From NCBI GenBank assembly GCA_034359265.1, contig CP136891.1:55010501-55074500 (forward strand): 64,000 nt of DNA. Direction: 5' to 3'. Positions 12,341-22,515 of the stretch are shown here, piece by piece. A model generated the notes under the pieces. The model made no database searches. It saw only the letters and a list, made by a program, of their open reading frames with translations, and was not told the origin of the DNA. Source of the DNA: Canna indica. Taxonomy: Eukaryota; Streptophyta; Magnoliopsida; Zingiberales; Cannaceae. Position numbers and translations under genes: made by a program. Every line of letters begins with the position of its first letter. The first letter of the stretch is position 1.

Positions 12341-13059
12341 TTCGTTTGGATAGTCGTGTCTCTTGCTTGAGCGGGCTTGAGGTGCCACTCTCGAGGTGCG
12401 GGGCTGTAGGGGAAACCCACCTATCCAATACCTTCTTGATTGGCTATGTGCTGCATTAGGTGATAGGTGAATATTCATATTTTGTTGACATGTTGTATTT
12501 TATTGGAGAGTTATATATTATTGCATTCGGTGGTAGCATCACATCATGTTTATCCATTTTTATTGTTGACATATTGATACTCCTACTCAGCTTTCCGCTG
12601 ACGTTGTTTGTTGTTGTCTCAGATTCATAGGTTTGACGATAATTTGGAGTTGGGTAGCTGGAGGAGGAGACATCATCTCCTGCTTAGTTTTCCTTATTTA
12701 TCAATAATTTGACCGTTGAACCGTAGGTTGAGAACACTTGTTACCTTGTTTTGTCTTTGGTGGTTATTGTTAACTCTATTGCAATTGGTTTGTATATACC
12801 TTGGTGTAGGATTGTTGGTTGTTGGTTGCGTTCCTCCTAGGCGTTGTCCCTTATCTAGGGATAAACCTAGGCGGGGTGTAACAATTTGGTATTAGAGCTT
12901 AATAATTTGGTATTAGAGTTTAGAGTCATCCTCCTCCTTAGGACCTAGGGATAGGTGTTAGGCGGGTATTGAGGACTATGATGTAAGTATTAAGATTCTA
13001 GTTGCCTTAGCAGAAATATGGACATAATAAGATTTTGTTTTTCCTCTTTTCTGAAGTTA

Positions 13060-14200
13060 TGGAGGTTAGTGGTGATACAAGCAAGAGGTCCATCGGTAGA
13101 GGTGGACGGAGAGGCCGAGGTTGAGTTGGTAGATGGACTACGACGGTTCGACGAGTTAGTCCAGTTCAGGTTGGAGATGGGATGACTTTAGCAGATGATG
13201 TTCCATTGGCTCACTTCCAGTAGAGGGCACCACACTCTAGTCGTGGGGCCGGTCAGAGTAGCACTCTGGGTGGCCGAGAGAGGCTGCAGACCGATCAGAC
13301 TAAGGCATGCACAGCCAGAGCATGACCTTGTCATCATTGATGATACATCTTTTGAGCTTTCTACCGAGTAGCCTTCGAAGGGTACACCATTCAGCTACAG
13401 CCCATAGCATAGTATGCCCCAGAGCAGACCGAGTCACTTGAGAAGTAGAGGACTGGCAGACTGAATCAGTTCAGACGACTTATGAGAGGTAAATTTGATG
13501 AGTTTGTTGGGAGCACCGATCCTACAATCGCTAGGGAGTGGATCTACGCGATGGAGCGGGCCTTTACGGTGATGCATTGTCCTTAGGAGAAGTGGATCGG
13601 TCTTGTGACCTATTGTCTTGTCGGAGAGGCTCTCGACTGGTGGGAGGTAGAGGAGACCATGTTAAGTGGGGAACCCATCACTTGGGAGAGGTTTCAGGAG
13701 GCATTTTTTCGAAAGTACTACCAGGCTACATATTCGCGGTAGAAGAAGCAGAAGTTCCTTCAGCTGTGATAGGGCATGATGCCGGTTATAGAGTATGTTG
13801 TTGAATTCGACAAGGTCATGAAGTTGTCCCCGATATGATTTCTTCTAATCGTAGGCGAGTAGAGTTTTCCTACAATGGATTGAGCAACTCTATTAAGGGG
13901 TTGATGGCCGATGAGGAGTTGATGGAGTATGATCGAATGCTGAGGCGGGCGCTTAAAGTGGAGGCGACTCATGATGACATATAACAAAACCATCAGCAAG
14001 TGATGGCCAGTCGAGCAACCCAGACTCAAGAGCAGATGAATGAAGGTTACGATGGGTAAAAAGAGCAGGTAAAGCAGTTCTACCCACTATATGACGCAGG
14101 TAAGGCTAGGAGGCCAGAGTTCCCAATAGTAACGTCGGAGGGGCTCGCACGATAGTGCACGGCAATCAGCCAAACTGTTTGCATTGACCTAACAGTAGGC
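13060..14200 (+). pseudogene. Ty3/Gypsy gag pseudogene
   Basis: After a G/R-rich leader, conceptual translation gives a Retrotrans_gag domain: FDEFVGSTDPTIAREWI near 13495, EALDWWE near 13627, ITWERFQEAFFRKYY near 13679, and SNSIKGLMADEELMEYDRM near 13882. Frames switch and several stops are present. Gag packages element RNA; this copy cannot. No zinc knuckle, protease or RT follows before the 3' LTR. Confidence 0.8.
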
Positions 14201-14286
14201 TCAGGGGGATTTTCGTGTTGAACATGAAGATTTTTCCGAGATAGGCACTCGAATTTGGGGGACCAAATTCCTTTATGTGGGAAGAA

Positions 14287-16410
14287 TGTTATAACCTAAA
14301 AAAGGACTTGGTTATAAATACTTATCTTGGAGGGGCTTTTTTCACAAAATGCCACATGACTTATATTAAACCAAATCTCATCGATAATCCCTCCCTAACC
14401 CCTCATTCTTCACTGCAGGAGATGAGGAGGGACCAAGGACGGGAGACCTTTGGCAGCGGTGAGGAGATCGGATTCAATCCCTTTGTAGGAGAAATTAGAG
14501 GCTTGGAGAGCGATCTGAGGTGGAAGTCTCACATTCTCTTCAATTGTTTTCATCGTTTTCCATTTTTTTCGTTCATCAGCGGCAATCAACAGAGTTTGAG
14601 GGATTGAAGGAGGAAGAGACGGAGGTGGGCCAGAGGGGGCGGCGATCGCGGTGGTCGCTGCAGCCGTGTCGTTGCTTGCGACGCCGAATTCAGTGGTTGC
14701 CCGCTCCATGGAAGCAATCACTGTTGTTCCTGGAAGGCCGCCGCGGCCTCCCAGCCTCGAGCTGGTGCCCCCGCTAGCACTAGGGGCCACGGGAGAAGCC
14801 GACGACACTGGCGGGGGTAATCGCCGGCGAACGGGAGGGCCGCCCGACGTGGACCCGAGAGGAGCATGGAGGCGGGCTTGGGGAAGAGGGCTATATAGGT
14901 TATTTTTAGGATTTTATAAATTAATTAATAATTAGGAGAGTTGTATCGTAGAAAATAGCTTGTTGTATATAAATTGTGGTATTACTTGTGGAATTTGCTT
15001 TTAAGACTTGAGATTGAAATTAAATTGTTTGGGAGACTTAGAGACATGGGTTGAGGTGAACAACAAAGTTGTATGTTTTCGCATGCTAAACGCGATGGTT
15101 GTGTCAGATCTTTAATCTAAGGTCGTTTGGTATGTCTTTTTGTATTTTCAGTACTATTGAGCAATTAAAAATTATTATTTCAGTTTGATAAATAGTTAAA
15201 TAATGTAGAATGATGGTGTGTCAGACTAAATGGTGATTTAGAGTATAGGTAGTTGTGTTGGGTTTGTGGTTTGACTCTTGTTGTAGCCGATGAACGTTGA
15301 ATGAATAAAATGACGATTTAACCCTTGCCTCTATTTGCTTGATTTTGCTTCTGAAAGTTGTTGAACTCATGTTGCTTAATATTGTTGGACATGCCATATT
15401 GATAATTGCATTAGTTAAATTTAGTCATCATTTATTGTCTATTTGATCGTGTTGTTGTGCTAATCATGGTGCATATTATTTAGCATGGTAGAATTCAAGT
15501 TGTCAGGAGTTACATGTTGTTATCTTGGAGTTACATGATCTATGTTGATTGTATTTGTGTTTAGTTGTTATTGATATGCATTACTCATCCATATCAATGA
15601 GTTGCATGGTGCTAGAATTAGATATTCATGTTGACTAGATTATTATTTAATTGTTGTCTATGTGTGTCCACATATATTGATATCATGGTTGGTAGCATTT
15701 TATACATTTGTTGTTTTTATAGTTGTGAGATTTATGTTGCCATGTTGCATATGTTGCATGGTTGCCGAGGTGTATGAGCGGTGACACCGGTGATCACGAT
15801 ATTTTCACACAGAGTGCTAGCGTGCGACGTCAGGGTGTGAGATGCCAACGGGCTATCCTTTGGATAGTCATGCCTCTTTCTTGAGCGGGCTTGAGGTGCC
15901 ACTCTCGAGGTGTGGGAGTGTGGGGGAAACCCACCTGCATGTCCAGTACACTATTGATTGGTTATGTGCCGCATTAGGTGATAGGTGAATATTTATATTT
16001 TGTTGGGATGTTGTATTTTATTGGAGATTTATATATTGTTGCTTTCGGTGGTAGCATCCAATCATGTTTATCCATCTTTATTGTTGACATATTGATACTC
16101 ATACTCAGCTTTCTGCTAACGTTGTTTGTTGTTGCCTCAGGTTCATAGGTATGACAGTAGTTTGGAGTTGGGTAGCTAGAGTCCTAGAGGAGGAGACGTC
16201 ATCTTTTGCTTTATTTCCCTTATTTATCATTAGTTTGACTGTTGAACTGCAGGGAACAATTGTTACCTTGTTTTGTCTTTGGTGGTTATTGTTAACTCTA
16301 TTGCAATTGGTTTGTATATACCATTGTGTAGGATTGTTGGTTGTTAGTTGCATTCCTCCTAGGCAAATATTTGTCCCTTATCTAGGGAAAAACCTAGGCG
16401 GGGCATAATA
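14287..16410 (+). repeat. 3' LTR of the gag-only Gypsy element (2124 bp)
   Basis: Starts TGTTATAACCTAAAA and shares its last ~570 bp with 12341-12883. It contains a GC-rich stretch (14600-14880) like the leader regions of long Gypsy LTRs. Open frames on both strands in that stretch are low-complexity and not taken as genes. Confidence 0.85.
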
Positions 16411-17297
16411 AGAACAGTGACCAAGGTTATTGAAAACCTTAGGCCAACAGTTGATAGGTTAGTTATCCTATTGAGCGAGTCGTAACAAATGGTACAAAAG
16501 CATGACTTAGTCTAGGCATTGTGAGGAAGCCTATGTGAGAAATGACTACCAGGAGATAGAGTGGAGTCATTACTATGCTAGGCCTCATAGGCCTCTGACT
16601 TGGGTGTGATTTTGAGCTATGTGTTACACTTAAGTTGGTTTTGACAAGGATGTCAAGACATACATGAGGGAGATTATAATACCTCAGTTTAGTCTCACAT
16701 TGGAAGTATATTGGATGTTGTGTTGGTTTATAAGACTTGATGGGTGTGCTACCATCAACTTCAGATTAAGCATTTTAAATAGGTTTACAGTTCAAACCAA
16801 TGAAGTTAATGGGTCAGTTATCTTATCGAATGGGTTGTGACATCTTAATTAATTTCTATTGATCTCTAATAATTAAGAATATTACTTATTTATTTCTAAT
16901 AATTAAGAACATTGTTGAGTTTTATTTTTAGAAATCAACGCCTATTACTTGCCGGCATTGTGGTTTCGAAAGATTAATCCCACATTGCTTAATTATTTTT
17001 TAATAGAATTGAAATATTTAAATAGACTCCTTAATTTATTTATCAATCTACTTAAAAACTTTAAAAATTAATCCATGGATTAATAAAAACATTAATTCAT
17101 GAAACAATGAAATATAAACTCTTTTTAAAAAATCCCATGTTGTGTTAAAAAAGAAATTTCTTTTGATACCAGCGCCTAGTGCACATTGTTTTAATATCGG
17201 CGTTTTTTTGAGTCAATTCTTGAATTTATTCAATAGCTAATTTTTATAAAAAGTATCTACAATTAAATTTAGACATCAAATTGGGGCCGATTTTTAT
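16411..17297 (+). repeat. LTR or LTR-derived fragment
   Basis: Non-coding. Phrases typical of LTR ends occur: a primer-site-like AAATGGTACAAAAGC at 16487-16501, and TCTCACATTGGAAG followed by TTTATAAGACTTGATGG near 16694-16742. A phrase 'GGTTAGTTATCCTATTGAGC' near 16456 recurs diverged near 16813 (GGTCAGTTATCTTATCGAA), so two related ends may be present. The remainder (16850-17297) is AT-rich without recognisable content. Confidence 0.35.
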
Positions 17298-17309
17298 AAC
17301 TAAACTCAG
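17298..17309. repeat. LINE target-site duplication, left copy
   Basis: AACTAAACTCAG here is repeated exactly at 17942-17953 after a poly(A) run. A 12-bp duplication of this kind is made by target-primed reverse transcription. Confidence 0.85.
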
Positions 17310-17941
17310 TGACATCAAATTGGACAAACCATGGGCAACTCACCACAAGCTCTCTTTACTCAATTTTAACCTACCAAGGCATCAAAGACCCCTCTTTACC
17401 TTTTCTTTGGCAGATTTCTGAATATCTTTCGATTTTTAAGTGGTTTGCAAATCGAAAGAGCTAGGCTACCAACAAAGGATCGTCTGATTAACATAATGTA
17501 CTTCTATATCCGATTTGTCTTCTTTGTAATATTGCCAACGGGTCGCATGACCACCTCTTCATACATTGTGTTTACACACTCCAATGATGGAAATCGGTGC
17601 TAGAGCTCAGCAGTCTCCGGTACTTCTCACCCAAATTTCGACCTTGGAATCACATTAGGAGTTATGCTATCAGAAACCAGCGGAGGAAATATCTGGCCTT
17701 GATGATTTGGAGAGGAAAAATCTGGTTTGAAAGAAATAACCGATGCTTTAAAGATGAATTTAAATCGACCCTTGAGCTTGCAATTGAAGGATCTAATCTT
17801 TTCAATCGAGTAAGAAATTTGTCATTGTTGTTTTTTTTTCCTATCCTCTTGGACTCTTTTCTCCTATCCTCTTGCTCTACTTGACTTGTATTTCTCAAAT
17901 CTTATGGTAAATACAGGTGCTTCTTTTTTCAAAAAAAAAAA
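17310..17941 (+). mobile_element. 5'-truncated LINE insertion
   Basis: The insertion contains the C-terminal zf-RVT region of a plant LINE polymerase, ends in a poly(A) tail (about 17930-17941), and is flanked by a 12-bp target duplication. The segment ARLPTKDRL near 17463-17490 is the usual zf-RVT lead-in; SHDHLFIHC and WRGKIWFERNNR follow in shifted frames (to about 17760). Only the last 0.6 kb was copied, as is normal for LINEs. Confidence 0.85.
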
Positions 17942-17953
17942 AACTAAACTCAG
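17942..17953. repeat. LINE target-site duplication, right copy
   Basis: Exact repeat of 17298-17309, directly after the poly(A) tail. Confidence 0.85.
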
Positions 17954-18591
17954 CGCCTGTATTTGATTAATTTTATGTAGTTTGTTGTTCCTTAAGAAAT
18001 TCACTTTTGTTTAACCATTTTCAACTGTAACCATTCAGTAGCTCAACCATTCCTTAATTTTATGTACTTGACTTTCCTATTGTTAGCATCAGCTTAATCC
18101 AGAGTAGAATAAAGCTGCAGATGTAGCAGTTGAACTAATTAAGGATTGGAATGATGGTTGGTTGAATTGCTGGCAACATGAGCTAGCGATTGCTCTATGC
18201 TTCGATCTTCGGAGCTCTACTGATTCTTTAATTAGTTACTCAATGAAGTTCTCATTTCAGTCAAAAAAGTTACATGCATGCTCGACTTGAATTGATTCAA
18301 TTTACATATATACTCATTGATTTGCAGGTTATGAAGTAGCTTCTGTGTATGATAAATTATGCGTATATACTATATTTAATAACATGAATGACATATTTAT
18401 ACATATCAAATTTATATATGCATACAACTATACATATATATGTATATTATACATGTTTATATATAATTATTTAGCCAATTAGCCATTATATATAAATTAC
18501 CTATTATCTTCTCCTTGTATATCTAGCTAGCAGAAGTATATCTAAAGTTACTCAGCATGACATCAGCAGAAGTATATCTAGTTTTTGCATC
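17954..18591. other. Intergenic, 3' side of the CIF-like gene
   Basis: AT-rich with TATA/CATATA runs near 18360-18500. No protein or named repeat is seen. The end next to 18592 should contain the 3' UTR of the minus-strand peptide gene. Confidence 0.4.
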
Positions 18592-19630
18592 TCAATTGGA
18601 GTTGGGTATAAGCTTGTAAGGAGGCTTGTCCATGGTCGGAGAAGGATCATATGCTCCATAGTCATTTGTTTTAACCGTGAGGAACCTGGGATGAAGCCCA
18701 TCACCTTTACTTCCATTCTCCAGTAATTTGTTTTGTAAATCCTGGACATAATCAAATTTGACAAAAATAAAAATTAATTTTCTTGCTAAGGATACATGTT
18801 GTTTTTCCTTTTGCTGAGGTAATTATGTAGCTAATTTTGAAGGCAGCCTAACATGATTAATTAAGCTCCTTTTGCAGTACTTTTAAAAAAAAGAAAATTT
18901 CCATTTTATCATAACCAATACCTTTTCCGATGCTCCTCCTAGAAGAGAAGCTTTATCCATGAATTTTCTGCTTCCTACACAACAAACAGTGTGAAGAGTT
19001 AGGAACGGTTTCAAAAACTGGAGCTTCACATCTATCATTTGCCATGCCATGATGAAAATCCTTGCAAGATTGAAGATACTTTCTTTGAGCAATGCTTTTG
19101 AACTCAAACCAGGCCATGAATTTGTTGGATCACGAAGTTCCAGTTCAATCAGTCAAAAATTATTTTTTAATAAAAAAAATAAAGAATATACATAAACCAA
19201 TCTGGGTTTCTCCAGGTTTGGCTGACCCTTTCTTTCATTTTTGTTTGTATTTGTTCTTAATCAGGTTGTTAGCTGAGTTTTTGGCCATGATGAGTTTTGG
19301 GGGCTTGATGTGGAATGAGTTCCAACACAGCATTCAGTATGGTCTTAAAGACACTGCCTTGGAGTACTAAAATGATGATAAAACTTGCTTTTCTTAATGC
19401 ATGCATGATCATCAGTTATATAGCAAGCATGATGAATCTCTTGATCACTTCAGCTCAACAGTTTATAATTTTATATTCTACCAAGTACTTGAGACTGACT
19501 AAGACTAGCTAAGAAATTATTATAAGCAACTACTTAGAGGCGATTACCAACCTGCGAGTGATTCTGGGGGTAATGTTGCTGAGATGAGGAGGAAGAGAAT
19601 GACAACCTTTCCAAGTGCCTCTAACTCCAT
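18592..19630 (-). CDS. CIF/TWS1-type sulfated peptide precursor, three exons
   Basis: The product is a secreted 93-aa precursor. Exons on the minus strand are 19630-19552, 18974-18922 and 18741-18592, each bounded by GT..AG and joining in frame. Residues 1-26 (starting MELEALGKVV, hydrophobic core VILFLLISATL) form a signal peptide. A variable linker follows (GSRKFMDKASLLGG..). At 71-91 lies a block starting DYGAYDPSP and ending KPPYKLIPN, with a two-residue tail SN. Known CIF1/CIF2 peptides are 21 aa, start with a sulfated Tyr in DYG and end PPFKLIPN; the match in length, DYG start, P-x-P and PP(F/Y)KLIPN end is specific. In Arabidopsis CIF peptides act on GSO1/SGN3 and GSO2 receptors to seal the Casparian strip, and the related TWS1 peptide controls embryo cuticle. 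Which role applies here is unknown. Two LINE tails flank the gene without breaking it. Confidence 0.85.
18601..18663 (-). other. Predicted mature CIF-like peptide region (21 aa)
   Basis: These 63 bases encode residues 71-91. The Asp-Tyr start is the substrate motif of tyrosylprotein sulfotransferase. Relative to Arabidopsis CIFs, the usual Phe of PPFKLIPN is Tyr here. In Arabidopsis CIF1/2 the precursor ends at the final Asn; here Ser-Asn follow, so a short C-terminal trim may be needed, as known for TWS1. Confidence 0.8.
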
Positions 19631-19674
19631 CTTGGAGTATTTGACTGTATGTTTCTTAGCCTGCGTCTCAAGAA

Positions 19675-19684
19675 CATATAAAGG
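19675..19684 (-). promoter_or_regulatory. Possible TATA box of the CIF-like gene
   Basis: On the minus strand this reads CCTTTATATG, 45-55 bases before the start codon. That would give a very short 5' leader, so the assignment is tentative. Confidence 0.3.
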
Positions 19685-20388
19685 AAAGAGTCCTCAGTAG
19701 GTGTGCAATTACGATCTCTGTAGTGATCATTGCACTGCAGTGCCAGTGCTTTATAGCTAGGCCACACTGCTGAATCTATATAGTCTATGAGATTAAAGTT
19801 CAAAAAGAAGAGGATAAGCACTATCTTCATGGCATCTGATGTGTAGACAATTATGTAAGTGGGTGCATGATGGTTCAAGCCCATTGGCTGAGTTCTTATT
19901 CTTAAACATTTCTTTTGCATTGTGTCAATCAGCACCATACCAGTTACTGGCATCTGATGTGTTTTGTGTCAACAATCAACAAGATAAGTGGGTGCTTTAG
20001 ACCTTCAGTTCACTTGTAGACTGCACTCTGACAGTGGAAGAATTACCTTTTTTGCAGTCATGGTGATGAGCCTTTCCTTCTTGTTCGATTATCTGCAGTC
20101 TGACAATGCAAACGGAGATGAATGCATGAGTGACGAGGATAATAAAGACATTTTTTGTTTGAGATTTTTGAATAAAATTGTAAGTTAATTGGATTTAGCA
20201 TGAAATGAAGTAAAAAAGAGTTGCCAAGTATATGTATTTCTGAATGCACCTCAGTTGAGCAAAAAGTATGCCTTTTGAAGAAGTGTAATGATACCAAAAT
20301 CAATCTGTCATCTTGTCGTCCTTCCCTGCTCATATTCTGAAGCTGCAAAAACAGAGACTGCAAGAACTTGAATATATGTATGTTCAGT
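19685..20388. other. Upstream region of the CIF-like gene
   Basis: No protein gene is recognised. A phrase GGCATCTGATGTG is present twice (about 19831 and 19950), each followed within 40 bases by AAGTGGGTGC, a short imperfect direct duplication of about 120 bp spacing. Presumed promoter and intergenic DNA. Confidence 0.35.
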
Positions 20389-21005
20389 GGCGGATCCAGA
20401 AAATTTTATTAGTGGGGGCAAATTAATATATAAAATTTTAAAAGTTGAGACTTTAAATTTGCGCTGAAATGGAGGCGGTGTATCCTTATAAAAACATTTA
20501 AATAATTATTCACTTATTTAATTGTTAAAAAAATTATATTCATATATCTAACTATTTACTCGACAAATTTACTCCAAATTTTTTTATCTATTTTTTTTAA
20601 AAAAATAAAATTAATTAAAATCATAAATATAATAAAAATTTCAAAACATATTTAAAATTTTTTTTAATCAAATTCAAATACAAAATTAAATTTAATCAAG
20701 AACAAGTAGCAATTGAAGAAGTAGAAGTTAATTAAGGATATAATTGTAGAAAGTAGAAGTAGAATGGTGTAAGAAGAAATAGAAGCTTGCTGCAAGTTAA
20801 TAATCATTAGCAGCAAGTTATTTGACTTAAAGTATATTTGAAGAGTAGTAATAGGCTAGCAGCAAGATAAAAATGGGGGCAGTGGGAGCCACCAAAATCT
20901 CAAAAATTGATATGAGGTCAAGTGAAAAAATATGATGTCAAAATTTAAAATGCAGCTAAATAATAATAGCAGCGAGCTAAAAATGGGGGCAATGGGACCA
21001 CCAAT

Positions 21006-21044
<39 letters not shown>

Positions 21045-21085
21045 TATAAGATTTTTTAAAAAAAATTTCAGTGGGGGCGGTGTAT
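20389..21085. repeat. Unclassified repeat with GTGGGGGC boundary motifs
   Basis: Begins CAGTGGCGGATCCAGAAAA with GTGGGGGCAAA near 20412 and ends near TTTCAGTGGGGGCGGTG at 21068-21084. An internal duplication is visible: GCAGC..AAAAATGGGGGCA..GGGA(G)CCACC occurs near 20857 and 20970. A (TA)n microsatellite lies at 21012-21037. Such CAGTGGCGGA ends are widespread in plant genomes, but I cannot assign a superfamily and see no clear target duplication. Confidence 0.4.
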
Positions 21086-21170
21086 GTTGCTTCAACTCTC
21101 ATATGCATTTATTCTTAGAATTGCAGTTCCATACAAGTCAAAGATGAGCATATCCACTTCTTAAGCATAC

Positions 21171-21187
21171 AAGTGATTAGTGGTGTA
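21171..21187. repeat. LINE target-site duplication, left copy
   Basis: AAGTGATTAGTGGTGTA here is repeated exactly at 21804-21820 after a poly(A) run. This is a 17-bp LINE-type target duplication. Confidence 0.9.
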
Positions 21188-21803
21188 TCGTGGAGTATAT
21201 GATCATCTCCATGAGGCTCTTTGGCATAACAATTTGCCTCCTAAGATCTCCATATTCAATTGGCTATGGCTCAAAAATAGGCTTCTTACCCGTGATCACA
21301 TTGCTTCATGGGGAATCACAGCGGATACAGGCTGCCTCCTTTGTGTGGGGAACAATGAATCACATCTTCACCTATTCAAAGGGTGTCCATTTGTCAAAGC
21401 TGGTTGGAGAAGCTTCCTATCTTGCATTCGTGCATCTTTTTTCCCTATATATTATGCTTCATATTGCTTGCAATCCGGCTCTTCTTCAAAAATATTTCTG
21501 TCCAGAATGCGGATGTCCATTATCTGGTGCTGGTATATATGGTTTGAACGAAATTCACGTCTGTTCCGCCAAGAATCTTCTTCCTCTCAGACGCTGGCTG
21601 CTGCGGCCGCAAGTTTCTATATCGGTTGCTCAAAATATATTTCGTGTAGTCTGTCCCTGTAGTCGTAGTGTCATGTTTACTTATTTTTGCTTATGTTTTA
21701 TTTAAGTATGTCGTAAAACGTTTTTCATCTCCCTCCCCTTTATAACCTGTTATCTTTCAATTCTCTTGAATAAGATACTAGGTTTTCTTGCTTCAAAAAA
21801 AAA
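21188..21803 (+). mobile_element. 5'-truncated LINE insertion
   Basis: Contains an almost unbroken zf-RVT domain of a LINE polymerase read from about 21195 to 21660. It includes HNNLPPKISIFNWLWLKNRL, then CLLCVGNNESHLHLFKGCPF, where Cys-x2-Cys..His-x3-His..Cys is the zf-RVT pattern, and WYIWFERNSRLF. It ends in a poly(A) tail (about 21795-21803) and has 17-bp target duplications. The open frame and clear duplication suggest a fairly young insertion. Confidence 0.88.
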
Positions 21804-21820
21804 AAGTGATTAGTGGTGTA
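21804..21820. repeat. LINE target-site duplication, right copy
   Basis: Exact repeat of 21171-21187. Confidence 0.9.
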
Positions 21821-22515
21821 GAACTCATCGTGAAACTATGTTAGCTGTTCTTGATCAGCAGACTTCTTCATCAGCTTATCATATGTAAAACAGGGAAGCT
21901 CGGTAATGATGCAGATTAATCAATTAGAATGGTTTGACAATAACATCTATACAAGAACTCTATGCGAAATTAAACATAGTTGTTATAAGCCTTTCCATCT
22001 TTCGTTCTAGACTAAAAGAAGTCGATCTGCGAAGCGCCATAATTCATAAGATAAAGATTCATCATTAGATAACAATCTTGGCTAGTAGAACGGAAGTACA
22101 AACCCCCCTTTTCATCAGTTGGACAGCTTACAGATACCTTATAAATGAAATTCCTAAAAGTTGAGTGCGAACCAAATCCAACGAGTCTGGTTAGACCCAA
22201 ATTGTAGGTGAATTGATCGAACCAATTTTATTGATCCGACTCCACTGGAACCAGTTGGTCTAATCAAGTGAGTTAACCGAACTTAACTGCTTCTCAAAAC
22301 AGGCCTTCCGACTGGTGCATATCTAATTTTTTATCTGTATGGTTGACTAAGATGATATATCTCGAAGATAGTCGTACACACCATATATTAGACAGTGTGA
22401 TGGACTGATGGTAACAGAGGTCCAATACCCACTGTTTTTCAAAAATTGAACTAAGTTACCATAGCAATAGCAATTATATATATAGTCTTGACTAGTAGAA
22501 ATACTAGAAGATTAA
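21821..22515. other. Intergenic region
   Basis: No gene, RNA or named repeat is seen. Short open frames here show no family resemblance. Confidence 0.35.

Larger units (their letters stand above)
12341..16410 (+). mobile_element. Ty3/Gypsy element reduced to gag, with truncated 5' LTR
   Basis: Two LTR copies bracket a short interior. The 5' LTR keeps only its last part (12341-12883) and ends GGGGTGTAACA; the 3' LTR is full at 14287-16410. The shared part matches closely along its length, with TTTGGATAGTC as the first common phrase. A tRNA-Met-type primer-binding site TTTGGTATTAGAGCTT begins at 12885. The interior (12884-14286, 1.4 kb) holds only gag. The 3' LTR ends GGGGCATAATA, where the terminal CA has decayed. 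Because the 5' LTR is truncated, a target duplication cannot be seen. Confidence 0.85.

Noticed and set aside
14410..14935. Ala/Pro-rich open frames that could look like a host protein
   Set aside because: They lie in the GC-rich part of the Gypsy 3' LTR and have no domain.
19621..19953. 110-aa minus-strand open frame overlapping the start of the CIF-like gene
   Set aside because: It is in another frame, lacks any family resemblance, and ends within the first exon of the better supported gene.
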